A stretch of 64,000 nucleotides of DNA, from NCBI GenBank assembly GCA_017590115.1, contig JAGGNK010013670.1, positions 1 to 64,000 on the forward strand, given 5' to 3'. This DNA is from Montifringilla adamsi. Lineage: Eukaryota; Chordata; Aves; Passeriformes; Passeridae. Under the pieces are notes generated by a model that was given only the letters and a program-made list of their open reading frames with translations, was not told where the DNA came from and made no database searches. Shown here one piece after another: positions 14,213-26,700 of the stretch. Numbering within the stretch: position 1 is the first letter of the stretch; each line of letters starts with the position of its first letter. The position numbers and the translations under genes are program-made.

Positions 14213-17200
14213 TTAGTGCTTCTTGCCATAGATGGCAGCCAACGCTTTGCGAGCACTGGAGATCTGCTGCTCCAGCCTCTCCTGCGTGGCTTTGTTCCCA
14301 GTTTTTTTCAGCATGGCTTCCATCTCCTCCACCACAGCACGGTGCCCAGCAGTGTTGTGGAAGACACGGATAACACGGTCCCCACAGGACACAACATAGC
14401 GGCCGGTGGTGTCAAACGCAAGGTCTGTGATACACTGGCTGTGCACGCCAAGAAAACGCTCCTCCTCCTCGCCGCGCCGTGTGTTGTACACCACAATGTC
14501 TGTGCTGCCCGCCACAGCGACCGTGCGGCTGTCAGGGGACAGGGCAATGCGGCATGGTTCCAGCACTGCACACTGCCCTGTCAGAAGCAGGTATGGGTCC
14601 TGCTGCTTCTTGTACTCCACATCTGTGTCCCAGAACTTCCATGTGCCGTCCTTTGACACAGTTGCCATCCTGCAGCCAAGAGAGCATAGTGAAAAAGGGT
14701 GCCACCTCTTACCCTGCCCTGCCCATGAACCAGGAATCTCTGTAGAAAGACATTTCTTGGGAAGGGTGAGTCTACACACAAATACAGCCTGTGTTCTCTT
14801 TCCAAAGCAAAAAAGCCTACCACCAGACCAGGCTGCTCCAAGCTCCTTCCAACACAGCCTCGAACACTTCAAGGGGTGGGGCAGCCACATCTTCTCTGGG
14901 TAACTTGTGCCAGGGCCTCACCACCCTCACAACCAAGTCTTTATTCCTAATATCCCACATAACGTGCTCTCTATCAGTCTGAAACCCTTCCCCTTTATCT
15001 TGTCACTCCAGGCCCCTGTAAATAATCTCTCTCCCATCTTTATTGTCAGTTCCTTTCAGCTCCTAGAAAGCCACAATTACATAAACTGAAGCCTTCTATT
15101 TTCCAGGCTGAGCAATTCCAATTCTCTCAGCCTTTCCTCATACCAGAGCTGCTCCATCCCTCATGTTGGTGTCTCCTCTAGACTCACTCCAGTAGCTCCA
15201 AGTCCTTTCTGTGCTGGGGAGCTGGAGGCAGCTCTGCCAGTGGGGTCTCACCTGAGTGGGGAAGAGGGGCAGAATTCCACTCTCCCTTGTTACCCACACA
15301 CTGTGGGATCAACCCAGGGGAATTTCTGGGCTGGGTCATGTCCACGTCTCACTCACCAGCACCCCCAGGCTGCTCTCAAGTCTGTTCATCCCCAGCTTGG
15401 ATTGATACCAGGGGTTGCCCTGATCTGTTGGCGTGGCCAGTTTGGGAGTCTGATGGCTTGACCTGGACGCCACAACCTTCCCAGAGAGAGGTCCCACAAG
15501 AGAAAACTTTCTAGGGGTCTCAGGCAGTCCTTCAGTAACCTCAGCAAGGGGCAGGCAGCTCAGCTCTGAGCAGCGATTTCAGCTCTGCCTTGCGAGGTGT
15601 ACCCTGGCCAGCACAGGGACAAAGAGACAGGAGCGCTGTGTAGCCATTCCACAGAGTTCCTTTATTCCAGCACCCTGCCAAGGAGGCCAGGGACAACACC
15701 TCCCCCCTGAACAGGGCAGAAGCAGGGGTTTTTATGGGGAAAAGTGGGGGTGGTACAAAGGGGAAAAACCAATCGGTCCCAACAAATCTACATGGGGTTC
15801 CAAAGCATGCTGGGAACTCACCATGACCAGGAGGATTTGTCCCACAAGAGAAAACTTTCTAGGGGTCTCAGGCAGTCCTTCAGTAACCTCAGCAAGGGGC
15901 AGGCAGCTCAGCTCTGAGCAGCGATTTCAGCTCTGCCTTGCGAGGTGTACCCTGGCCAGCACAGGGACAAAGAGACAGGAGCGCTGTGTAGCCATTCCAC
16001 AGAGTTCCTTTATTCCAGCACCCTGCCAAGGAGGCCAGGGACAACAGCTCCCCCCTGAACAGGGCAGAAGCAGGGGTTTTTATGGGGAAAAGTGGGGGTG
16101 GTACAAAGGGGAAAAACCAATCGGTCCCAACAAATCTACATGGGGTTCCAAAGCGTGCTGGGAACTCACCATGACCAGGAGGATTTCTCAATCCAGGAGG
16201 GTTTGAGAAGATCTTGTCACAGCCCATTCAAGGGATACCTCTCCCAGGGAGAGGTTTGGCATGCCTATCTGTCTCCACACTGATCCAGGTGCAGCATCAG
16301 CACTTGGTCTCGTTAAACTACATAAGATTCCTATGAGCAGGGAATACACAGGTGGCACGAGCCAGATTTGGCTCCCCAGAGCAGTGTTTTACCCCTGCAG
16401 CTCAGTGGTGCAACTGGTGAACCCTGGAAGAGATGAGCTCACATGCTATTAGGGTAACTCAGAGCAGGTAACACACACATACCTCCTTGAGTCGTTGGAG
16501 AAGGAAAATGATTGCACACCAGCAGTGTGGCCTTTCAACTCAAAAGCTCTGGTCACCTCCCTGAAGTCTCCATTCTTGCTAAAATACACCTCCCACACCT
16601 TCACATCAGGGGTAAAGCCACAGGATGCCACAAACCTGTGTGAAGGAATAAGCAGAGACACAGGTTGCCTCTTACAGAGAGCCTGAGCAAGGCAGGGCCA
16701 CAGCTCTGCAAACCCGTCCTGACTCCTGCACTCAAATCTGGTCAGCTGAATTTCCACTTTTCCCTGAAACCTGGCTGGTAAAGGGAACACTAATGAAGGG
16801 CACCAGAACAACTCAGGAATGAGAAACTCTCCAGTCAAAGCAGAAGAGCTAAATACTTTTGATCCCCAACTTCCTCGCACCAGGAGCAAGGCAAATCAAC
16901 CTACAGCAGCAAGTGATTTTCCCGAAAAACAGATCTCCCATAAATAAAACCTTTATTTTTATAATTAACCTTTAAGAAGTCACAGACAAGTTCAAAATGC
17001 TGTTTTCTTTGCATAGGCCATTTGCTCTATCCCACCCCGGCTACCTGAGGCCAAAGCTGTTCTCAGGTTACCAGAACAGCAGTGCTGAGGCAGGATGGCA
17101 ACACAAGAGTGCCTGACCCCACATCAGCTCCATTTCCGGGGAGTCCAAAATACCTTCTTCAACTGTGGAACCCTCAGAAAATTGCATTACAATAACAACT

Positions 17201-20084
17201 AACTGCCAGTGGTCTGAACTGATGCTACCCTGTGCAAAGGAGCAGCCAGGAATCCTGCCTGTCACTCACCTCCCACAGGGTGACACTGTGGCATACGCAT
17301 TGTTCATCTGGTTGGTGTTAATGCTGGCCAGGACTTCGCCCTTTGGGCTCCAGATCAGGATGGTGGTGTCACTAGAAGCTGTCATGATAAACTTCCCTGG
17401 GGGAAAAAAGGCAGAGATCAGGAGAGCCCCCAGATCTAACATTACCACCGACTCAATGAAGCCCCAGGATAACCTCTACCTGCAGCTGGAGAAAACCAGC
17501 AGCAGCACCAAAATCCAAGGAGTTTCAGTCTCCTAGAACAGAGTAAAGAGCAATATCAGAAGACTCAGCTCCTGGTTATGCCTCAGTACTCCCCTGGCTC
17601 CTGAGCAGGCAGCAGGCACTGAGCCCATGTGTGCCCTGTACTCGGGACCCTGAGCCCCACAAGCAGAGCTGGGAGCCCCGTGTGCAGGCCCATTGGGCTG
17701 TGCCACAAACAGGAACAAACACTCCACCTGACGTGCATGCCCAAAATCAGCTTAAGGATAAGCACCTTTCAAGTTGTGGATTGCAGGCAGGCAACTGAAT
17801 CCCAGTCACAACACCATGATCCATGATTGCTGGTTGTGCCCATGCTGGACTTCTGCTTGTTCCCACTTCCCCTTTGCCACCTCGGCCCAGGCAGGGAGTT
17901 GCCTGTTTACCTTCCAGCTACTTGTTGCAGGTTTAAGTTTTCGTTTTCACAGCTCAGTTAACATTTTCCCTGCTCTCCTATTACAGAGGTGAACTCACAT
18001 CCACCTGCTTCCAACTGCCACTGGCACATACCTGACACATTAATCCATCAAGCCCTCATTACTACTGTAATTTCCACCCACCCATCTCCACCTCTGCTCT
18101 AGATGATCCCAGAAGTTCAAGACAGACCATATTAACTCACTAGAGAGATTTCTGACTGATCAAAGAGAGACCGGCAGCCCAGAGAACAGCGATCCTCTCA
18201 ATATTGAGACCAGACCTCTTTGCAACAGCATCCCTGAAAATGTAAATTAAGAAACTGTGCATATCGGGGAGCTGGTTACAGGGATATTATTGGTGTGAAA
18301 ACAACACCTTTTGATTCAGTCGGTAGCAAATTAAGTAAAAAAAACAAAACAAAAACTAATAGACTACAGAGTTCAGTACTGGTGCTGCACACAGCCCTGA
18401 GAATGCCAAAAACTCCAACACTTTGAATCCAGCAGCTTCACAAGGAAATCAAAGCTGATCTGGAGAGGTAAGAAGCTCGTTTCCATACCTGTCTCTGCAA
18501 TCCCTATGTTAATGACAGGAGCCTTGTGCTTCTTTGGGAAGTCCCCAGAAGTCGCAGTGAAGGTGAAGCTGCCATCATCCTTCTTGGCCATTTTGTAGAC
18601 ACGAATAGTCTCAGCACTGGCCAGCCAGACAATGAAAGCCCTGCGGAGGAACAGGCTCTGAGCCCCAGCTCAGCCCAGGTCACTCAGGGGCACCTGGGAA
18701 GAGGGATATGCTGCCAGGTAAAAGTATTTACAAAGGCGCCAAGTTCTCTCCCTCTGCTGGCTCAACTGCAACACTGAATGAAAAAGAATGAAATTTATTA
18801 TCCACACCAGGAAACAAGATCCCTTCCTCTCTTTCTAAAAGAGACCACTTCAGAAAGCCAAAACACATTATTCCACCAAATTTCCCACCCAGCAAGAGCT
18901 CCCCTGACCACTGGAGAGACTCAGCAGCACATTCCACCTGCAGAGTCAGCTGGCAGTGATCTCAACAGGTACCTTCCATAGGGGCAGCAACCTGGGCACA
19001 GGGATATTTGCCCTGAAAACCACATTAACCCACCAGGAGCTGGACTAGATGATCTCCAGAGGTCCCCTCCAATTCAAACTACTGTGATTCTGTGATTAAG
19101 TTCCAGCTGCTCTCAGGAAAGGCCATGGATCAGTGATATCACGATGACCCAGCGAGAGATGCTGCCTCCACCCATCCCAGAGCAACACCACTGATCCCAC
19201 CACAGCCTGGCCATGAGACTGGCTCTGCAGGACATCCCGGTGCCAGTACAAGGTCTGGCAATACCGTGAGTCGGAGGTGAGGCGGACAAGCTCGGCATGG
19301 TCCAGCCCCATGTTGGCACGCAGGCAGCGGTGCTCCCGTCCTGCCAGGTCCCGGGTGCTCCATAGCCGCACTGTGCGGTCCTCAGAGCATGATGCCAGGT
19401 ACTTGCCGTTGCTGCTGAAGTCCAGGCAGGTGACTGGGCTGCTGTGGCCCTGCAGAGAGAGAGTGGTCACGGAGGACGCGGGGGGAGGGGGGGAGAGAGC
19501 ACCAGCACCGGGGGGGGTGGAAGAGGGACACCGGCACAGGCAGGACACCAGCATCGACAGGGACACCTGCACCGACCCCGGCAGGACAACGGCACCGGGG
19601 GGGGGGGGGGGGGGGGGGGGGCAGGCAGGGAGAAACCCCGGCGAGGGAGGCAGCGCCGGGACAATATCGAGGAGGGACACCGATACCGAGGAGCACACTG
19701 GCATCAGCACCGGGAAGGCACCGGCCCCGTGCACACGCGGTACCTTGAGGGCAGCCACCAGCAGCCGGTGTGCGAAGCTGTGCTGGTGCGGCTTCTCCCT
19801 GCGAGCTCTCGCCGCCGGCTTCGCCTTCCGCGGCTCCTTCGGCCGGGCGTGCCCGTTCGCCCTGGGTCCTGCGGGAACAGAGGGGTCGGTGAGTACGGTT
19901 CAGCTACACTCCGCTCCGCGCTGCCCGGTGCCCCACTGTCCGTACGGTACTCACCGTCCTGCGGGGCGGTGGGGGTCTCCCGCGGAGCAGAGCGGTGCAG
20001 CGCGACCGCCAGCAGCAGGACAAGGATGAGGACGATGAGGGCGCCCGGCAGCACCGACCCACCCAGCGCTGCTGCCGCCTCCAT
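14213..20084 (-). CDS. TBL2: TBL2, ER-membrane WD40 protein
   Basis: TBL2 is an ER-anchored WD40 protein reported to bind PERK and support stress-responsive translation. Seven coding exons on the minus strand join in frame: 20084-19955, 19868-19744, 19449-19265, 18640-18489, 17396-17270, 16635-16483 and 14669-14213. They give 442 aa, against about 447 in human. Residues about 13-29 ('PGALIVLILVLLLAVAL') form the N-terminal membrane anchor, followed by a basic linker and 'HRLLVAALK'. WD-type repeats follow, with 'GKYLASCSEDRTVRLWST', 'IMTASSDTTILIWS', 'FTPDVKVWEVYF', 'VSKDGTWKFWDTDV' and 'VVSCGDRVIRVFHN'. The C-terminus is a short helical tail ending 'AIYGKKH'. Intron 2 is only 294 bp and carries a 25-G tract. 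Intron 6 holds a CR1 and duplicated LTR-like sequence. Exon 3 uses an unusual GTATTG donor. Confidence 0.96.
14818..15490 (-). mobile_element. CR1 LINE fragment in TBL2 intron 6
   Basis: 'accaggctgctccaagctcc', 'ggtggggcagccacatctt' and 'acttgtgccagggcctcacc' are reverse-complement CR1 3' sequence. It continues through the internal 'gctccatccctcatgttgg' region. The 3' tail proper is missing on the left, so this copy is truncated at both ends. Confidence 0.8.
15493..16221 (-). mobile_element. tandem 348-bp LTR-like duplication in TBL2 intron 6
   Basis: Two nearly identical direct copies lie at 15493-15840 and 15841-~16188 (period 348 bp, only a handful of differences). Read on the minus strand, each has a CCAAT-like 'CGATTGG', a 'CATAAAAACC' TATA-like word about 40 bp on, and an AATAAA in 'GGAATAAAGGAACTC'. 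That is the U3-R-U5 order of a retroviral LTR. A TGTGACAAG at 16221 may be the true LTR start. Likely two LTRs fused after loss of the internal region, or a recent tandem duplication of one solo LTR. The family is not recognised. Confidence 0.65.
19035..19098 (+). mobile_element. CR1 3'-end fragment in TBL2 intron 3
   Basis: 'gagctggactagatgatctc' followed by 'cagaggtcccctcc' and the 'tgtgattctgtgatt' tail give a plus-strand CR1 3' terminus of about 65 bp. Confidence 0.85.
19597..19621 (+). repeat. poly-G tract (25 G) in TBL2 intron 2
   Basis: An uninterrupted run of 25 G (poly-C in the TBL2 transcript) sits in a 294-bp intron made largely of GC-rich 'ggcacc/ggacacc' minisatellite-like units. 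It is a strong quadruplex/i-motif candidate, and its length may be misassembled. Confidence 0.9.
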
Positions 20085-20693
20085 ATTCCTGCCGCCGCGT
20101 CAGCGGCCGGTACCAGGAGCGGGGGAATTTCCGTGTGCGCATACGCGACCCCGGTAATACGCGCAGGGCGGCCCCTGGCGGTGGTAGTGCACCGCCCGCC
20201 CCGGCCGTCCCCCATTCAGCAACGGACGCCGCTGACCCGCTCCTAGCCCGTGTTCTCAGCCCCTGCCTCCCACAAGCCCCTTAAACCCCACTAGACCCTC
20301 TTCTAACGCACTCCCCCAGCACCTGAGCACCCCAGCCCGTGCCCTCTCATCCAGCTAAGTCCCCCCCACCCCTGTCCCTGCCCTCATGCTCCCCAACCCC
20401 GGCTCCCCTCCAGACCCTGCTCCCCCAAACCCCGGCCATCACCTCCCGCCAGCTCTTACCTTAACCCCATCCCCTGCCCCCGCCAGCCTCTGTCCGCACC
20501 TCCCTGCACTCCCCTACAGCCTCTTCCTTCACTTGCCCCCAGCCTCGGTTTCCCTTATTCCCCCTGGCCCCCGTCCCAGTCCCGGCTTTCACGCCTTTCG
20601 GTGTCACCCCCCTCAGGTCCCGGCCCTTCCCGGCCGTGCCCAAAGCGGCGCCGGGGCTGAAGAACCACGCGGAGGCCGTGACAGAGCACGTCC
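20085..20693. other. short TBL2-MLXIPL intergenic interval (TBL2 promoter side)
   Basis: About 600 bp separates the TBL2 start codon from the MLXIPL polyadenylation signal. The first ~150 bp upstream of TBL2 is CpG-rich and TATA-less and should hold the TBL2 promoter. The rest is C-rich low-complexity sequence without a recognisable gene. Confidence 0.6.
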
Positions 20694-20699
20694 TTTATT
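20694..20699 (-). terminator. MLXIPL polyadenylation signal (AATAAA)
   Basis: A canonical minus-strand AATAAA lies 85 bp past the MLXIPL stop (TGA at 20784-20786), giving a very short 3' UTR of roughly 0.1 kb. Confidence 0.8.
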
Positions 20700-20783
20700 G
20701 CAGGGGACAGGCGCGGGACAGCCCTCACACAGTCCCGATCCCCACGCCGGTGCCCGTGGGACACCCCGGAGTCCCTGGAGCAG

Positions 20784-23700
20784 TCAGATGGAAGGCGTCC
20801 CAGCGCCGCCGGGTAGTCCCAGCGCCGCCACTGCCCGCGCCGCCTGCTCGGGGACACGGGCCGGGTCGCTGAGGATGGAGGTGGAGATGCTCAGCTGCCG
20901 CAGGGAGCTCAAGACGGCTGCGGGGATAGCGGACAGGGGGCTGGAAGGCGTGACCCATCCTGGGGAAGACGGCGCTGCCCGGCCCTGCTCCAGTCCCCGG
21001 AATGGTGGGACTGGTTGCTTCCACAGCCCCAGCAAACGCGGTGGAAGGAAACCCACCCTAAGGGGCTTTGGGGAGGGCTGATCCTGCCCTGCCAGGACAC
21101 GGGGTTGGGGCACTTCCGGCTCAGCCGGGGCGTGGGTGTGACAGGAGCACGGGAAATCACTAAGCAGGAGCCCCAGGACTTCCCACCGATCAGCCTTGCC
21201 GTCCCCCAGGACACCCCTGTCCTTTTCCCCTCTGCCTTTCGAGGGTCCATGCCTACCCAACTTGCTCAGGGTGCCACAGCCAGGCACAGGGCCACCTACT
21301 TGGCCGAAGCGCTGGGAGGGAGCAATGCTGGTCCAGCCAAGCGAGGGATGTTTGGGTGAGGCTCTCCATGCTGGCTGTGGACACCATTCCATTGAAAGAC
21401 TCGAAGAGGGGCCGGATGATGATACTGAACTAGTGGGATCAGAGGAGTTAAGGACCAGCTTTGCTATGACAATGGTCTCACTCCTCCCAGGTGTGGGCAT
21501 GACCTTCCTATGGCAGCAGGACAGACTTTCTTGTCTGGACATGGAGCAGAACTGCTGGGACAGCAGGACAGGCCATGGAACAGACCTGCTGACTGCCTTC
21601 CCAGCACAGCACCACACCTGGCACTAGCCCAGACTGCTGGGATGATGGCCTAAGTGTCACCTGGGTAGGCAGTGGGAGAGATTCAAAACCCCTGGGGTTT
21701 TTCATGGCTGGGGCTGCCAGAAAAGGTTGCTGAGACACAAGACGTCCTCCAGAGCAGGTCAGGGAACCAGCTAGCAAAGTGCTCAGGGGAAAGGCAGGAC
21801 ACCAGTGTGTCCCATAAGCTCCCCTATTGCTTCCAGCCTGCAGGGACCAGCCTGCAGATTTTGTGCAGGCAGTAATCCACAGAGATACCTCCACCACAAG
21901 CATGTCCTAGAGCCCATGTTTTATGATACCCCGTGTCCTGAGGAAGGAACTCCCCAGCTCTGCGTCAGAAGTCATCTCTGCCTTGTCCAGATGCCCTGTG
22001 CTGGATAGGACCATGGGCAGCAGTGCCTTTCATCACTCTGCCACTTGGGATTTCACAGACCTCACAGGCTCTGCCAGTGAGTCCCAGTGTGTCTAATCCA
22101 AGCTCACAGAGAAGCAGATCCAGCCCTTTGCCCACAGGTTCCTTGGCCCTTGATCCTCTCCATCCCGGTGTTTCCAGGGTATGGCATGCAGCCACCAAGA
22201 CCAAGCCATCATGTCCACAGCTTTGTGTCTGGACCTTTCCTAATCCATGGCTGCTGCCTCTCAGAGCGAGTTCCCATGTAGTCAGGAGCAATTCCCTCCA
22301 TAAGCTTAGCTCCACTTCCCCTCTCCCTGAGGACCATTTATCCAACTGGTTTTGATTCCTTGGAGCAGAATATCCCTCCTAACCACATAATATCAGCATG
22401 TTCCCATCATGTGACTGTGGCTGGGAAACACCTCCCTGTGCGCCCCAAAGCCTCCCGAGCTTGAGGGACCTCAAAGACCCAGAGCAGCAGATGAACCAGA
22501 GCACCTGGTGCCTGGTGGAGGGTGAGATGGAGCAGCAGGCACTGGCCCCAAAGGATACGATCCAGAACTTCCAGTTTTGCAGTGTGGAGGAGCGAACATA
22601 CTCATCAAACATTCTGCGCATGTGGTCGAAGCGCTGCCGTGTGATGGGCACCCCTGTGGCTGGCAGCTGCTCCTGGCACAGGCTGTGGGGTACAACCAGT
22701 ATTGTGGGGCCATGTTCGGGAGGCTGGGAGCTATGGAACCTCAGTAGGAGTTGCCAGCCAATGACCCCCTCCCAGGGCAGGTGTGGGACCTGGCCCTACT
22801 CTGTCCTGCCTCTTAAGCATCAGCCCTCCCACAGAGAGGGTTTGAGGAGGGAATGTCAGCTGGGAGGTGCTCCAGGGAGACCTGTCATGTCCTGCTGCTA
22901 TCCTGGCATTGCTGCTTGACCTGCCTGGCTACCCCAAAGCAGGCAGTGCTCCCTCATCTCCCCCAGCCACAGCCCCCTTACTTGATGGAGCCATTGAGCT
23001 CCTCGATCTGCTCCCGCAGACGCTGTGCCTCATCCTGCAGAGCTGCCCGCTCCTGCTGCAGCTTGCAGATATACTCGGCTGTCTTTTGCAGGGTGGTGGC
23101 CTTGCTGACCTGAGGAGCCATGGGGTGAGAGGGGAAGGGGGCCCAGACCACCCTTGCACAGCCACAAGTGCAAGGGTGTGCCTCCTATGTGTGCCTCCTA
23201 TGTGCCCCAGCCTCCTGCACCACAGGCTGGGTACAGGAGAGGAGCTCTGTGCTGTGGGTCACAGCAGAGATGCAGTGTCTCTGGGTGATGTGCCGTGTCC
23301 CTCCATGCCCAGGGCTGGCCCTGGGTGCTCACCTTGATGCTGGGCTGAGCACTCAGTGTGCTCACCAAGCTATGCAGTGTGGTGAAGCCAAGCTTGATGT
23401 TGAAGCGTCTCTTCTGCTCAGCAGAGATGTGTGTGATGCGGCGGCTCTCCAACTGCAGGTCAGCGCCGTCAGGCACCTCCCAGCAGCGGGGACAGCCGTG
23501 GGCCACCGGCCCCACTGGGAACAGGCTGGCCCAAAGCTTGAAGTGAGGGTGGATGGTGTCTTGGGGGGAGGAGGAAAGGGGGGTGCATATGAAGTTGGCA
23601 GCTCCTGGCATACCTTGGTGGACTCAGGCCTTCCTGGACGGGACAGAGGCTGGTGCAGGGAGATGCTAGTGCCCTGCCTTGCAGTGGGTCCTGGGGAAGC

Positions 23701-26700
23701 CTGGCTGGGCTTGGGCCAGTCACTGCCTGAAAAAGGGAAGGTGCTGCTGTGAAGAGAAGGATAGCAACAGCACTCATGACAAGGTGACATCTCAGCACCC
23801 GGGACGGGCAGAGAGGGGCATCCCACAGTGTTGCCTCCAGCCCAGGACAAGCCACCCCACTCAGCTGATGGGGATGCTCCACTTCAGCCTCCAAGCACAC
23901 ATTATCCCAAGTCCCTCTCATTTTACAGCTGTTCAGAAATGGGAACATCGGGGATTTGAGATTTTAAATTCCCAGCATTTCTTGGGGTGGAAATTGCATG
24001 GGAAGAGTTGCAAGGGCAGTGAAGTTGTCGTATGCTGCACCAAACTGAACTGGGAACAACACCAGAGCCTGGTTTCCAGCAGCCGCGCTGGTTACTGTGG
24101 GTGAAAGCGGATGCTTCTTGCTCCAAAACCAAGCTCCGGGGTTTCAAAACCACAGTCCGACATTTTGCTCCATTTTTGTCTTTCCCCATTTCTGCTTTTG
24201 CTGCTGGAGAAAGAAGCAGGTGAAGGGGCACAGAAGGAACCCTCCATGCTCAGCAGGATAAATAGAAAGAGCCAGGATTGTAGCCAAAATGAAAGTTCCC
24301 ACAGTGCTTGGTCCGAGCTCTCTGCAGGAGCCCCAGTGCCCTGTGGAGCTCCTTGGGGAGCTCCAGACTCACCACAAGCTGAGGTGGGGGAAAGCTGCTC
24401 TGCCTTGGGGACTTGCAGGGGGCCCAGCTGCGTGCCCACTGTGTGCAGCAACATTTGGGAAGGGCTGGAGCCAGGAGCCAGACCTGGGCTCATCTGGGCC
24501 ATACTGGAGAGGAAGGTGGCAGGGACTTTGGAGACAGTGCTCTGCTGCTGGGAGAAGACAGAGGAAGGGGAATTCGGGGATCAGCACCCCACACACACCA
24601 GGTTGTACAGGATGTGCAGCCCCTGCCACCATCTGCAGGGGCAGCCACAGTGCCCCAGAAAAGGGGCCCTGCAAGCAGGATGTCTCTTACCTCTGCCTTG
24701 GTTGTTTCACAGGAGAAGAAAACCAGGCAACTCCTGCCATCCCCAGCCACCCAGTCACATGCCCCCTCCTTCCCTCCATTTCTGCCCAGCACACACCAAA
24801 ATATGATGCCCAGAGCCCATCTCCACCCCTTCCCCAGAGGCCAGGAGAGGGCAATTCCCAACCTGGGGGCTTGTTGAGTGCTTACCATGGAGACAGGGGT
24901 CCTGGGCATGAGTCCTGCACCTATCGGGCAAGGGGTATCCAGCGCCAGGTCCTGCTTGGCTGAGGGGGCAGGGAGCAGATGGGCGCTGCTGGGTGGGGCT
25001 CTTGGGGCTTTGATCCTTGCTCTCCTTCCCTGCTCCAGGAAACAGCTAGCCCCTCCCTGCACCAGAACTGCTGCAGCCCCTTCCCTGCTGGATTGCCCCA
25101 GAGAACAGGGATGCACCTCCAGACGAGGAGTCTGTTCTCCTCACAGGGGAGTTCTCAGGAGCTTCAGGCAGGCAGGGAGCCCCAGCCCCCCTCAAGCAAG
25201 CAGAGGGCCATAACTGTGCCCAAGGGACCTGTCCCATCACACCCACAGGCAGCATATCAGGCAGGACACCAGTAACCCCCCTCAGCCTCTTGTGCCAACA
25301 GGGCCATAGAGACCAGACTAGGGACACAGGAACTTCCCAGCAGTGCCTGTTACCAAATCCTGGGGCTGGGCTGCATCTCCTTCTGAGGCCACTGAAGCCA
25401 GGGCTGATCCCTCAGGCATGGCTTCACCCCTGGGTTTGGAACTACCCCATTATGGGGACTGCCATGTGCACTGCCCAGTATTCCCTGTGTCCCAACCCCA
25501 GGGAAAAATGGGGTCCCCACTCTGTTCCCCACAACAGCATGCCCCCCACCTCACTCCTGTGTCCCTCCACAGCCCCCCAACCCTGTTACCTGTGGTCAGG
25601 AGCTGGCTCGGGCAGGGGTTGGGCTCAGGCAGGTGGGACAGAGGGTGTCCTGGCAGCCTCCTTGCCTTGGTGCCACTGGGCTTCACCTTGGGCCGCCCAC
25701 CCTCACCCTGGGGTGGCCCCTTGGTGGGGGTAAACCTGGGGTTGCCCAGCAGGGCAGGGGGCAGGAGCTGGGAGACAGCAGGGCTGGAGTACCCCTGGGG
25801 CCCCATGCCTGTGGCATAGCCCAGCCCTGGGACGTAGGGGGCAAAGCAAGGGCTCGAGAGAGGGGAGGGAGGGTGGGTGGCAAGCGAGGGGTCAGGTGAA
25901 CTGCTGTAGGGGAACTTAGAGTGGGGGACTGAGGTGGGGGAGAAGGGGGGTTCCAGGCTCAGCAGTGGTGCCCGGGGGGATGGGATGGGGGGGACATAGT
26001 GGGGTGCTGGTGGCTCCAGGCTGAGGCACTTGCCGGGGAAGTCGTACTGCAGTGTGGGCTTGTGTCGGAGCTGGGGGCTGAGGCTGCTGGGTGCCACGTC
26101 GGGGGGTTCGGGGGGCAGGGGGGCCAGGGGCAGCTCAGAGCCCAGGAAGGCGCTGTGGAGGCTGAGCTGGGAGGCACCACTGGGCTGCAGAAGACATGGC
26201 AGGGTCAGGGTGGGTGACTGGTAGACCACCAGTAAGCCAAAGGCTGCAGGTTGGGATTCCACTCACCTGGGGGAGGGTGCCAGGTAGGAGTGGGGCCTCG
26301 GGGCTCACAGGCAGACCTCGAGCACCCATCAGGGACCCCCCACTGCTGAACAGGGGCTCAGCCATGGGCGAGAAGCAGGATGGATCCTGGTAGCCTGGTT
26401 GTGTCTGAGATGGGGGTGGCCGGTGGCTGGTGAAGATTTCTGCAGTGCCAAGTAGAGACACAGTGGCATAAGTGACCTGCCCGGAGAGGAGGGGGACATC
26501 CTGGGGCATGAGGGGTGGAACCATACTCTGCTACTGTCACTCTGCACTTTTTGGGGCCAGGGCAGCTCCTGCACATTTTCACCCATGGCCAACAAGTTCT
26601 GTGCTGCCCACTCCAGTGCTGCTGTGCGTGCAGCCTGTGGCTAACCACATCCCATGGCCTTCCTGAAGCCGAGCCGCGTGACCCTGCCGTGACTCCCACT

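Noticed and set aside
19277..20157. 250- and 237-codon plus-strand frames opposite TBL2 exons 1-3
   Set aside because: They are antisense shadows of GC-rich TBL2 exons and the GC-repeat intron.
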